A DNA stretch of 64,000 nt from NCBI GenBank assembly GCA_963575745.1, contig CAUYUJ010016471.1, forward strand, positions 826,335 to 890,334, in the 5' to 3' direction. Below are positions 42,591-53,000 of the stretch, one piece after another. The notes beneath the pieces were generated by a model. It was not told the origin of the DNA and did not search any database. It worked only from the letters and a program-made list of their open reading frames with translations. The stretch comes from Prorocentrum cordatum (Eukaryota; Sar; Dinophyceae; Prorocentrales; Prorocentraceae). The position numbers were made by a program, and so were the translations under genes. Position 1 is the first letter of the stretch, and every line of letters begins with the position of its first letter.

Positions 42591-43200
42591 TCCTTTTCTG
42601 CGGTTGTCTGATTTGCCGTTCAAGTCGTCCGCACTCCACAGCGAAGAATGGTGACGGGTGACGGGCTATCAGCCAGCGCCCCAGCCAGCGCCTGCCCTGC
42701 GAGGTGGGCTTCAGACAATCAGGGATTTAGACACTTTGGCCCTCGTGACAACAAAGCCCAGTGGTTGATCAACGTACATGTGTTCCAGGTGCTCGACGGT
42801 TCCTGCTATCACGTTAGGGCAATGGGTTCCAACGAATATGAGACTAGACATTCCATGCCAACGTGTGCCTTTCTAGTTGGTCTGGGCATGTTTGTTTAAA
42901 GCAGTTACTCAACATCTTCACTAACCCATTGGTGTTCGGACATGCTTGTTCAGCACAATTGCTCAACACATGCGCGAGCACACCAGTTGCTGAGTTATTG
43001 TGCGCCCACTGGGTCGATTATCGGGTCGTTCAAACATACAATCAAAGACGACGAAATAAGGACCATTTTCGGTTCAGGAGGGGCTCTGGTTTTCGGGCCG
43101 CTCGTCGTATCCCCACCAGACCATCCGGAAACGATGCCCTGGCGAGTTGCCCTGATCAGGCATGCGTGGGAGAACGCAGTAGGATAAAGGCTGGGAAGCC
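42591..43200. other. 3' flank of the plastid gene, no further gene seen
   Basis: Ordinary-complexity sequence with short frames. CTCAACA and AGTTGCT words recur near 42905-42995. No RNA gene is recognised. Confidence 0.5.
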
Positions 43201-43335
43201 GTCATACCCCAAGGGGGGGAGGATAGAGGAGGAACCGGAAGAAGACGAAGAGAAGGAGGAGCAGGGGGGAGGAGGGAGAAGGGATGAGGGAGGAGGGGGT
43301 AGGCGGATGAGGAAAAGGATAAGGAGGATGGCGAA
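43201..43335. repeat. GGA/GAA purine tract
   Basis: Degenerate (GGA)n with AAGACGAAG interruptions. Confidence 0.8.
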
Positions 43336-43339
43336 CAGG

Positions 43340-43840
43340 AATGCCAGAAGCCTCTTGGATGTTTCTCGGAGTCTCTTCGGATGTCTTTCAAGAGCTTCTT
43401 GTATGTCTGTTCGGGCTTCTTGGGGGCCTCTTGGCGGCCCTGGGGGCAAAGCGTCTTGGGTGCCACGGGGAGGCCTCTTGGGGATCTCTTGGGAGCCGCT
43501 TGGGGGGCTATTGGTGGCTTGGGGCCCACTTGCGGCACTCTGGGGAGTCTCGGGGGCCATCTTGGGGCCATCTGGGAGATGATCGAGTGGTGCTAATTGG
43601 CGCCCCCCCCCCCCCCCAGGAGGCCAAAATGGACCCCCAAATCTAGGTCAAGTCAATGATGCTCGCTTGTTCGTCGAAGCCGTCTTGGACGCTCCAACGC
43701 CTCGCGAAACCCAACAGGGCCCCAAGATGGCCCGAAGAAAGCCCCATGACGGCCCAAGATGGCTTCAAGACGCCCCCCGAGTCATTCCAAATCGTGACCT
43801 GGTCGTTCAGGGACACCGCGGCTGTAAGAAGGATGGCCCG
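43340..43840. repeat. CTTGGGGGCC repeat in two opposite orientations around a C15 run
   Basis: 43340-43600 has TCTTGGGGGCCTCTTGG-type words in plus orientation. A C15 run follows at 43603-43617. 43690-43840 has the complementary words (GGCCCCAAGATGGCCC, CCCAAGATGGCTTCAAGACG). The same family occupies 16862-17355. Confidence 0.7.
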
Positions 43841-43994
43841 GGGAAGCCCCCAGTTGTGCGAGGTCTCCTCTTTTCGGGTTTCTCGCCTAGGGTCCCGACA
43901 AGCGGGACCAGTGGAATTTCAGGGCACAGAGTACACTCTGGCTCAAGGCAAAAACACTAGCCGCCACTCTCGCTCTCACAGTTGGTAGCGGAGC
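43841..43994 (+). mobile_element. 5' end of a second copia-type element: LTR edge and primer site
   Basis: TGGTAGCGGAGC at 43983-43994 is identical to the primer site of the element at 25114. The sequence just upstream, ending CTCTCGCTCTCACAGT, should therefore be the end of an LTR. A second LTR copy is not in the window, so its start is unknown. Confidence 0.55.
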
Positions 43995-44013
43995 GCGGTC
44001 GGTCGGGCGCGCC

Positions 44014-44680
44014 ATGGGTGGTGGCAGGCGGTCTTGAGGGCCAGTCTCCGCTGCTGGCGAGGGTCCCGACCCAGCCCAGCTGCGCTCTCGCGCCAGCGTG
44101 GGGCAGGGATCCACGGCGGGTGCGATGCCCACCACAGAGGCAGCCGCCCTGGCCCCTGGCGCTGACGCTCCAGCGAGCGGTCTTGGCGCCGAGGGGGAGG
44201 CTGCTGCCGTCGCCGCCGGGCCCGCCGGGCTGGATAGGGATGCGCTGCGCCAGCTGATTGCAGGGACAGTCCACACGACTATAGGGCAGCAGCTGGCCAG
44301 GCCCAGCCGGCGCCCAGCGCGGCCAAGACAGCAGGGAATCCGTGGTCCACCCGAGACCCATGGACCCAGGACAAGATCGACTAGGACTGGAGCCGCTGGC
44401 AGCATTGGCCAGACGATTGGGAGGGTGACAGCTGGCAGAACGACGATTGGCAGCGGCAGAAATGGGGCTCCAGCTCGTGGGGCAATAGTGCCAACGGGGA
44501 CTTTAGCGACCCTCCGGCATGGCCAGGCTGGCCACACTTCAGACGATGGAGCAGATCGATCCGCCGCTTGGACGAGAACACCGACGTGCCCACCTGGCGG
44601 CGCTACGAGAACTTGGCTCAAGACTGGCTCAAGCCTTGGCTCCAAGGATTCCGGGGGAATTCCTGGACCCCGTAGCAAAA
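44014..44680 (+). pseudogene. Trp-rich Gag N-terminal remnant of the second copia element
   Basis: One frame (from ATG 44125) reads an Ala-rich start with AGLDRDALRQLIAGTVHTTI. Another frame (about 44341-44675, one internal TAG) reads WSTRDPWTQDKID, WQHWPDDWEGDSW and then DPPAWPGWPHFRRWSRSIRR followed by LDENTDVP. The 'DPPaW.G....FRRW.R' pattern and the Trp-rich lead are what I know from dinoflagellate copia Gag. The sequence changes character after GFRGNSWTP and a T10 run at 44685, so only the 5' part remains. A frameshift separates the two parts. Confidence 0.55.
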
Positions 44681-44689
44681 CCTTTTTTT

Positions 44690-45640
44690 TTCTCCACTCA
44701 CTACCTACATCCTGTCTACCCTTGCTATCCACATCCTTTCCCACATTCTCACATCCGATATTCTCCCTCGTCTCTCGTACGGACGCTTGTGACGACTCGC
44801 TGGTGGTGGCGTCAATGGCATGGGTGCTACAACAGGCTGGCCGAGTCCCATGGGACCGGGTCTGGCATGCAGGAGCTGGTGCCTACGCATGGGCGTCCTC
44901 TGCAGCTTCACGGTCCTATGCCACGGCTGCGGCGCTCCCGACGGAGTGCAAACAGGCGAGCATACATGCGGGGATGGTGTGCGCCGGCTACCCACCCGAC
45001 TACCAGGTGGTGCCAGGTTTTAGCCCTTTCTCCCTCGGATGGGGTTGGCTTGTCGGTGGTATGCTTCTGGGTGCTTTGTTTATGACAGTGATCTTCCTCA
45101 GTTGCCTGCGGTTTGGGGCGACTGGGGGCAACCCGCAGCAGCAGATCGGGAAAGGCACATTCTACTCGACCACGTCAGAGCCCACGGACGGTCAGCCCTA
45201 CAAGAGTTCGCGGCCCTGGCCCAGACGTCAGAGGTGGAGATGCTATATCGCATCGTGGGCGTGCAGCCGCCTATCCAGCGGCCGCCGGCTTTCGATGCCG
45301 CGCACGGCTTGGGCCCCCCAGCCCGAGTGCAGATGTAGGTGCGTATACGTTTTTTGGTGGCACGTACACAGCCGACGGCACTTTGCAGCTATCCCGAGGG
45401 ACGTGACAGGGAATATTCGACACCACAACATATGCATACCAACCAGCGTGCCGTGCACAATTGTTACGATTATGGCGCAAACCGATATATGTGCGCATTC
45501 TTGGACACAGTTTCTTGGCACTGACCGGCGCAGGTGTGTTGCACGGCATGCGTATTGGGGAGACTACGAATCCAGGGCCGCACGTCCACGAGGGTGTCTC
45601 TGTCGTCGTCTCCGGCGCCAGCGCTGCCATCGATACCGGT
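44690..45640 (+). pseudogene. unrecognised reading frame with membrane segment and RIGETTNPGP motif
   Basis: The plus frame through about 45100 reads an Ala-rich segment and then SPFSLGWGWLVGGMLLGALF, a strong transmembrane helix. Coding then seems to pass through other frames. At 45500-45590 the frame reads ILGHSFLALTGAGVLHGM followed by RIGETTNPGP. A motif RxGExxxPGP just before the endonuclease is one I associate with dinoflagellate non-LTR elements, so this may be the N-terminal part of such an element cut off by the repeat array. No endonuclease or RT follows. The assignment is tentative. Confidence 0.35.
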
Positions 45641-46457
45641 GTCTACAACAGCGACAACGCCACCTTCGGCACCATCGACGCTGGCACCGATTCCAAGGCC
45701 GGCGCCTACGCCAGCAAGAGCGCCAGCGCCGATGACGTCTGCGCCTACGCCGGAACCAACGCCACCCTCGGCACCATCGACGCCAGCACCGAGTCCAAGG
45801 CCGGCGCCTACGCCAACAAGAGCGCCAGCGCCAACGACGTATGCGCCTACGCCGGCACCAAAGCCACCGTCGGCAACATCGACGCCGGCACCAATTCCAA
45901 GGCCGGCGCTTACCCATGGAAGAGTGCCAGCGCCAACGACGTCTGCGTCTACGCCGGCACCAACGCCACCATCGACGCAGGAACCGACTCCAAGGCCAGC
46001 GCCTACGCCAGCACGAGCGCCAGCGCCAACGACGTCTGCGCCTACGCCGGCACCAACGCCACCGTCGGCACCATCGACGCTGGCACCAACTTCAAGGCCG
46101 GCGCCTACGCCAGCAAGAGCGCCAGCGCCGACGATTTCTGCGCCCACGCCGGCACCAACGCCACTTTCGGCACCACCGACACCGACTCCGAGGCCAGCGC
46201 TTGCGCCAGCACGAACGCCAGCACCAATGACGTATGCGCATACGCCGGCACAAACGCCACTTTCGGCACCGTCGACGCCGGCACTGACCGGCGCCTGCGC
46301 CAGCAAGAGCGCCAGCGCCATCGACGTCTGCGCCTACGCCGGCACCAGCGCCACTTCCAGCACCATCGACGCAAGCACTGACTCCAAGGCCGGCAGCAAG
46401 AGTGCCAGCGCCAACGACGTCTGCGTCTATGCCGGCACCAACGCTACCGTACCCTGA
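45641..46457 (+). repeat. about 102-bp repeat encoding 34-residue units, 8 copies
   Basis: GCCTACGCCGGCACCAACGC boxes occur at about 45743, 45845, 45949, 46040, 46142, 46239, 46331 and 46427 (steps of 91-104). The plus frame from 45461 reads repeats of the form SASANDVCAYAGTNATVG, then TIDAGTDSKAGAYASK, to about 46290, with a frame change near 46290 and resumption in another frame to 46457. Steps are mostly near multiples of three, so the frame is largely kept. The translation shares AGTN, DAGTD and NAYA words with the minisatellite at 1.4-3.2 kb. It is either a low-complexity protein tail or a minisatellite that happens to stay open. Confidence 0.75.
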
Positions 46458-46765
46458 GGTCCGGTACAGCTGCTTTTTAGCCGTAAGATTTAGCAGCTAC
46501 TTTATAGCTGTACAACATCGTGTTTTAGCTGTGTGATTTATGGTTTTGATGATAAGCGTTACTTGTTAATGAACCTCTGCTCGCGCGACGCCGCGCCGTC
46601 TATCCTGCCACGCAATTCGCAACGTCGACGAATAATCCGCTAGTGATAATGATGCGTGCATATGTTCTAACACATCCTGTGCGATATAAGTGTGGTGCGG
46701 GACGGTTTTGCGCCATCGTCGTCTTTACGACACTTTCTGCTTGAGTAGACAGCGGGCGCTGCGCC
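46458..46765. other. spacer
   Basis: It contains TTAGCAGCTACTTTATAGCT, a pair of similar GCT/TTTAGCTG words and a few short frames. No feature is supported. Confidence 0.4.
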
Positions 46766-47072
46766 CTCCTCCTCCTCCTCATTCTCCTCATCTTCGTGCT
46801 CTTCCACCTCTTTCTCCTCCTCCTCCTCCTCCTCCTCCTCCTCCTCCTCCGCCTCCTATTACCTATTCCTCCTCCTCCACCTCCTCCTTTTCTTACTCCT
46901 TCTCCTTCTCCTCCTCCTCCTCCTCCTCCTCCTCCTCCTCCTCCTCCTCCTCATTCTCCTCCTCCTCCTCCTCCTCCTCCTCCTCCTCCTCCTCCTCCTC
47001 CTCCTCCCGTATCCCCCGCATCCACCCCTCCTCCTCCTCCTCCTCCTCCTCTTCCTCCTCCTCCTCCTTAGG
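46766..47072. repeat. long (CTC)n array
   Basis: Near-perfect TCC/CTC triplets over about 300 bp, read as poly-Ser, poly-Leu or poly-Pro on this strand. Confidence 0.95.
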
Positions 47073-47800
47073 CAAAACCACCTGTCCCAGTTTTAATTGC
47101 AATTAATTCGGGAAGTCCAATTTCAGGTTGATATATGCGTGGTAATTCATATTAATTGCGGAAGCGCTGATTCCGACGTGGCCACATGCAGATCTGCTTC
47201 GAGCACGTGCTGATGCATATGCGCGCGCACACTCGCTGGCACAGACTCTCTGCGATTTGCTTTTTCTGAGCCTTGTCGTCTGTGACCTCCTCAATCCTCC
47301 TCCTCCTCTTTTTTCCTCTCTCTTCTGCCAGATCTGTGCACCCCTGTCGCCGCAGTCGACCTTTTCGCAGCGAGTTCGCTGGTCTGTCAAGGATGAGACA
47401 GCGGAGAGGAGGATGAGGAGGATGAGGAGGATGGTCCCTGCACTTGATTATCCTTTTTCCCTCCTCTATCCTCCTCGTTCATCGTTCATCCTTTGTCCTG
47501 GGCTTCGTGCTCAGCATGGCCCGAGCCTTTTGGCTGTGCGCCCACGCGGACGGCGCTTCGCGGCCTCCGCGTAGCGGTCGCGGCTCGAGGCAGTGCCTCA
47601 GCCTGCCAGCGCCAGATTGGTTTAGAGACCATCTGGAGGGCGCCCTGGGCCTGGGCCCAGGCAGCTCCGCCAGCTTGCTGGCGGCGCTGGGCGGCGGCTG
47701 GGCCGCTCGCGGGCAATCCAACACCCGCGCCGAGGACTGCGGGTCCCAAAGTGATGGTGGAGGCCTCACCTCTCCTCGCCCAGTGCTTCTTCTGACATTG
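47073..47800. other. spacer between triplet arrays
   Basis: Mixed sequence with a small GAGGAGGATGA patch at 47405-47435. No gene is recognised. Confidence 0.5.
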
Positions 47801-47970
47801 CAAGAAGAAGGAGAAGGAGGAGGAGGGAGGAGGAGGGGCAAACGGGGAAGAACAGGAGGAGGAAGAGGGGACAAGGAAATTGGTAAAGAGGTGGAGGAGG
47901 TGCAAAGCAAGGAGGAGGAGGAGGAGGCGGAGGAGGAGTCAGGAGGAGGAGGAGGGAGAGGTGCGAGAAG
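47801..47970. repeat. GGA/GAA array
   Basis: Imperfect purine triplet run. Confidence 0.85.
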
Positions 47971-49351
47971 GAGGGGGGGAAAACGAAACAACAGGAGCAG
48001 CACTGGTTCGCTAAATCCTAGCGTGCGCCATGCTGCCCTCCACCCTGCCCCCCCTTTGGGAACATCCCTGGCCCCCCACTCCTCCTCTATCCCCTCGCGG
48101 CTCACTCAGGACGCCAGCGTCCGGATCGTGGGCCTCGCGCTGCTCAAGCCGGTGGTGGAGGGCGCCCAGGGCTCGCGGCCGTTTGAGCACCGCGAGGCCC
48201 CTTCTGATCCTCCATTCTCTGCTCCATCCCCTCTCCCTCTCTCACCTCTCTCTCTGTGTCTCAATCTCTCTCTATTTCTCTCTCCCTCTGGGTCCCTCTC
48301 CCTATATATCTATCTTTCTCTCTCTGTTTCTCTTTCTCTCCTTCTCTTCCTCCAGCTCCGTTGTGCACGTCGTCGTTTACCTCCTGCGCCGCGAGGCTTC
48401 GGTGCTGGAGGGGTACTGCGACTTCCCGCGCGACGGATGCGTCGTCACGGTGGAGGCCGACCGGGTCCGTCGCCGTCGTCGTCGCCAAAATTCCCGACAC
48501 CACTTGCCCTGCTCCTGCCTCCCGGCCCCCGCCGACCCGTAGGAACTGAGGAGTCACAGAGAAGGAGGGGGGGCCCGGGGAGAGGGGCTTCAGCGAGGCG
48601 CCATGCCCCAAGATCTGGCCCAGGACACAGGAGCCCAGGGCCCAGGGCCCAGGGGAAAAACAATTGGCCTCGATGGGGGTGATAAAACGCGTGGGGAAGA
48701 AGGGAGGGGATGAGATGATAACAGGAGGAGATTGGGGAAGGTGAGAGAGAGGGGGGCATGGACCGAGGAGGCGGCGGCCAGGAACAGAGGAGGACGGAAG
48801 ATGGATGTGGATGGAGGATGGAGGCAGAGGTCGGATGTCGGAATCGGAGGGTTGGATTTGAGTCGGATCCGAGTCGAGGAGTTCCAGTCGCTGCGCGACA
48901 GCAAGCGCGTCTCTTGGAGGCGCCGCCCTGGCCCTGGCTCTTCGAAACCCTGCAGGGTCCAGCTTCCCAAAGCGTTGTTCCTGCCCGATTGGGGCGGCGC
49001 TGAGGTGGGAGACCCAGGCCAGCTAGAGCTCTGGTGGGGCGACGGCGTCGTCGGGTGCCCGACGCCACCAGGGACTCCACGGCGCGCTTCGCCCCCTGCT
49101 CCAGACTCGCCCTTGTCGAGCGCGCTGGAGGTCGACGCTGTGGAGGACGATGGCAAGGGCCACTCCAGCACCAGCTGCAGCTACAGCTCTGCGCTGGCGC
49201 CCGATCTGGGTGATCTCGCTGTCGCCAGCGACGACGGCGTCGGCGCTGGCGCCGTCGCGGCGGCCGACCCTCCTGGATGCGTGGCAGGCGGAGGGGGCCG
49301 AAGCCTAAGCGGCCAGGCGGAGGGGGCCGAAGCCTAAGCGCCTAAGCCAAG

Positions 49352-49354
<3 letters not shown>
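47971..49354. other. unassigned sequence with a TCTC tract
   Basis: 48235-48350 is an interrupted TCTC microsatellite. The remaining frames are Ala/Pro/Gly-rich and carry no motif. GGCGGAGGGGGCCGAAGCCTAAGCGSC is duplicated in tandem near 49286-49345. Confidence 0.5.
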
Positions 49355-49793
<439 letters not shown>

Positions 49794-49796
49794 GGA

Positions 49797-50021
49797 CAAG
49801 TAGGCGGACCAGGGTCCGTCCGCGAGGCGCACTGCGGTGCGACAACTCGCCAAACACTATTTGCGGCGGTGCAGCCTTAAGATACGAGGGCGGGCAACAA
49901 ACCCCCTCCCCCGGCGCAATGCGACAGACGCTACAGACGGCGGACAGACGGTGAAGATCTCACGTGTCAGACCGCGTGAAGAAGGAGGCCCCAACAAGGA
50001 AGGCGACGTGCTGACACGTGG
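49797..50021 (-). other. 3' untranslated region of the non-LTR element
   Basis: About 225 bases separate the TAG of the RT ORF (50022) from the (TC)n array. No polyadenylation signal or tail of A is seen on the coding strand before the dinucleotide array. Confidence 0.6.
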
Positions 50022-53000
50022 CTAGGCGGCTTGGCAGACCGCCAGTTGGGCGCTTGGCCGCAAAGCGGCGCGCAGGGACGGGGCACCCCCCGCCCCCACG
50101 CCCTGACACCGTGGACGCGGAGCCACGCGTACACACGGGCAGGCAGAAAGGAGGAAATTAGCGCGGGGCACCAGCGCGCGGAGCGATGACAGCATAGCTT
50201 GGATGGTGAGTGGCGGCGCAGCACCATCGGGCGAGGGCGTAAGCAGCTCGGCGAAGGCACGCCCGGCGCGGTGGAGGCGCTGGAGCAGAGGGCCTTGACG
50301 GGCTTGAGCAGCGGCAAGGTCGGCGGCGAGAGCAGCACACCTCTGCTGAAGAGCGGCCATAGACTGGGACAGCTCGGTTTCGCGGTCGGTGAAGGGCGGC
50401 TGCTGAGTGCCTGCGGCCGCGGGCCTCGTGGCAGGGACGAGGTCATCGGTGCGCCTGGCCAGGTGGTGGACTAGCGCAGTACGGCGCTCCGTGTGCTGGC
50501 GGCCGTCACCCTTGAGAGGCGACTGGAGGGTAACACGCGGTCCCAGGGCTGGAGCCGCTAGGGCCACGCCCCGTGAGGTCGGAAGAGCCGCATCCTCGCG
50601 CCCAGCAACAGTGAAAGCGTGGACGGGGTGCGACGGCCTGACTGGCTCGGTGCCCTGCGGGGGGGCTGGAGCCGCCCCCGCGGGCTGGCGCTGGTGGGGG
50701 GACGGAGTGGGTGGCACGGTAGGACCAATCATGATGCCGTGCGAGGGCTCGGAGGTCGGCCGCGTGGTCGGGTGGCGTCTCGATGGGGCGGCATCGTCGG
50801 CAGCGTGGAGTGTCGGCGGGGCGTCGTCTATGCTGCCACTCAGTCCGAGGGGATCAACCAGGTCATCGTCGGCGTCTTGACGGTGAGCGACATCATCATG
50901 TGGGTGCGATGTCGCTCTCGGTGGCGGAGTCGCGGTGGGCGTCGAGAGGTTGCCCGACGGGGCAGGGTTGGCGCTGGCTGGGCCGTCGTCCAAGAAGTCC
51001 AATCCCCCGCCGAAGCCGAACGGGTCGTCCTCCTGTTCATCGAGCATCGCCCGTTGGGCCTCGGCCCAGAGCTCATCCGGGTCTTGCGGGATGAATGGTC
51101 CAGCCGCGGGTGGTGCCTGGTCCGACAGCAGGGGGTTTGGTTCCATTTTGCTGAGTTCCGCAGCTGTAAACCCAGCCCTGCGGTGTGGTAGCGGCAGAGT
51201 ACGGTGTCTGCGCTCGTAGATAGCGACAGCGACCCCATGAAGCACGGTCGCTTGGCGATGTCGTGTTTTGGCAGCTTCAACAATGTCGTCGGGAAGGTTG
51301 TGAGTGCGTGCCGCCGTTGTGGCAAGGGCGTCGGCCTGACGGTTGAACTCCTCCGCGATGGGCCCGATGAGCCCAAGGTCGATGCCCAGGTCTCCCAGGT
51401 GGCTGGCGATTTTTTCGACGCGAAACATGTTGGGCTTGGCCATAACACATCGGTGGATCTTTTCCCAGAGCTCCGCGTGCGTGCCCTGCGGCGCTGGATG
51501 TCCGTCGATGATGCTTTGGAACCCATCGACCACCGCCTGGTTGTCCACGAAAACGTGCACGGGCCGTTCGGCACATGCCGTAAGGTGGACAATGGCGAGG
51601 GTCTCCGCAACCTGGGCGTTCTGCGTTAGGCCGTGAACGCGTGCACTGTAGTTCATGCGGTGGTCGATGCCGTAGTAGACGCCGTAGCCCGCTCGTGCTA
51701 GCAATGGGATGGCTTGGTTGGTGCATGCACCGTCCGTGGCAGCGTAGACCCATGTCCAACCAGTGTCGTGGTCAAGGTAGGTGGTGTAGGTGTCCTGGGC
51801 TGAAGCCGCAGGATCTCCCTCAGGGGGGGGCCGCGGCATGGGCTGTGGCAGCGGGTCCCTCGCGAGGTCGGCCTGCAGGTCGAGGAGGGCTGGGTCTTCG
51901 TCGAAGAGCCCGCAGTGTCTTGTGTGCGGCGGAAGACGGGCCCACTGGTCGTCACTGATGAGGGTGGTGAGAGGGAGTCTTTCTCGGGCCCAGCACTTGC
52001 AGTCGCGGACAGTGTGCTCCTGAGTTTCCTCCTCCTCGTCGCAGTAGCGGCAGATGGGGCTGGGGTCTGCCGACGTGTTTGATCGGGATCGTCGTTGTTG
52101 GGTGTGATCCCCGCCCGACAGGTAGTTCAGGAGGAGCGCCAGCTGCCAGGCAGTGCATTTGGCTGCTCCTTTAGTTCGGGCGAGCCACGTGCTGGCGAAG
52201 AGGTCAAGGCCCTGTCTGACAGAGGCTAGATAGCCAAGGTCGTGTCGCCGTGGCTTGATCCTCCGCAGAAAAGCCCTGCGTTGTGAGGCCCGCAGCATGT
52301 GTAGGAAGGCGTTTTGGGGTAAATTCAGCCAGCTGATCTGGCAGCCCCAGTCGTCGTACATGATGCCAAATGTGGGCCAGGTCCATCGGAGCTGCTGGAG
52401 CGACTGGACGAGTCGTCCGACGGGTCCTCCACCAAACAGGGTCTGGACGTGGTGTTGGAGGTCTCTGGCGAGCCCGCAGAGTGTAACGTCGCGGTTAACC
52501 TGTCGCCGCAGGCACAGGAATGCTTCACGCTGCGTGATGGCGTCGATCTCCAGGGCGTGTCCTGGGACGCACACGGCCATGAGAGTCCAGAACTCGACCC
52601 ACTTGTTCCCCTTGGGGCGGATAGCCGCCTTGAGGGCGTGGTTGTAGGCAGTTTTGGCTGGGCCTGATGGTGCTTGAATGTCGGTGCCCGTGGTGCAGAC
52701 GCTGGCAGCCAGGGAACGGGCGTGCCGCGCCTTGATAAGCATCGGCGATGGGAGCTTGCCAATGCGCGGCAGGCGGATAGTCGCCCTCCGTACACGGGCG
52801 TCTGCGGTGGCCGTGAGGTTAAGCGCGGCTGGAGCCGGCGCTGCCTCTGCGTTGATGTAACTCCCGACGAGCTTGAAGGAATCGACCACACGTAGGGGGC
52901 GATCCGCCAGTGTGAGCTGGGTAACGGCGGCGTGAAGCTCGTCGGTGAGCGCCCACCCTGCCACTTTACCAGGGTGAATGCGTTGACCTGAGAATCGATC

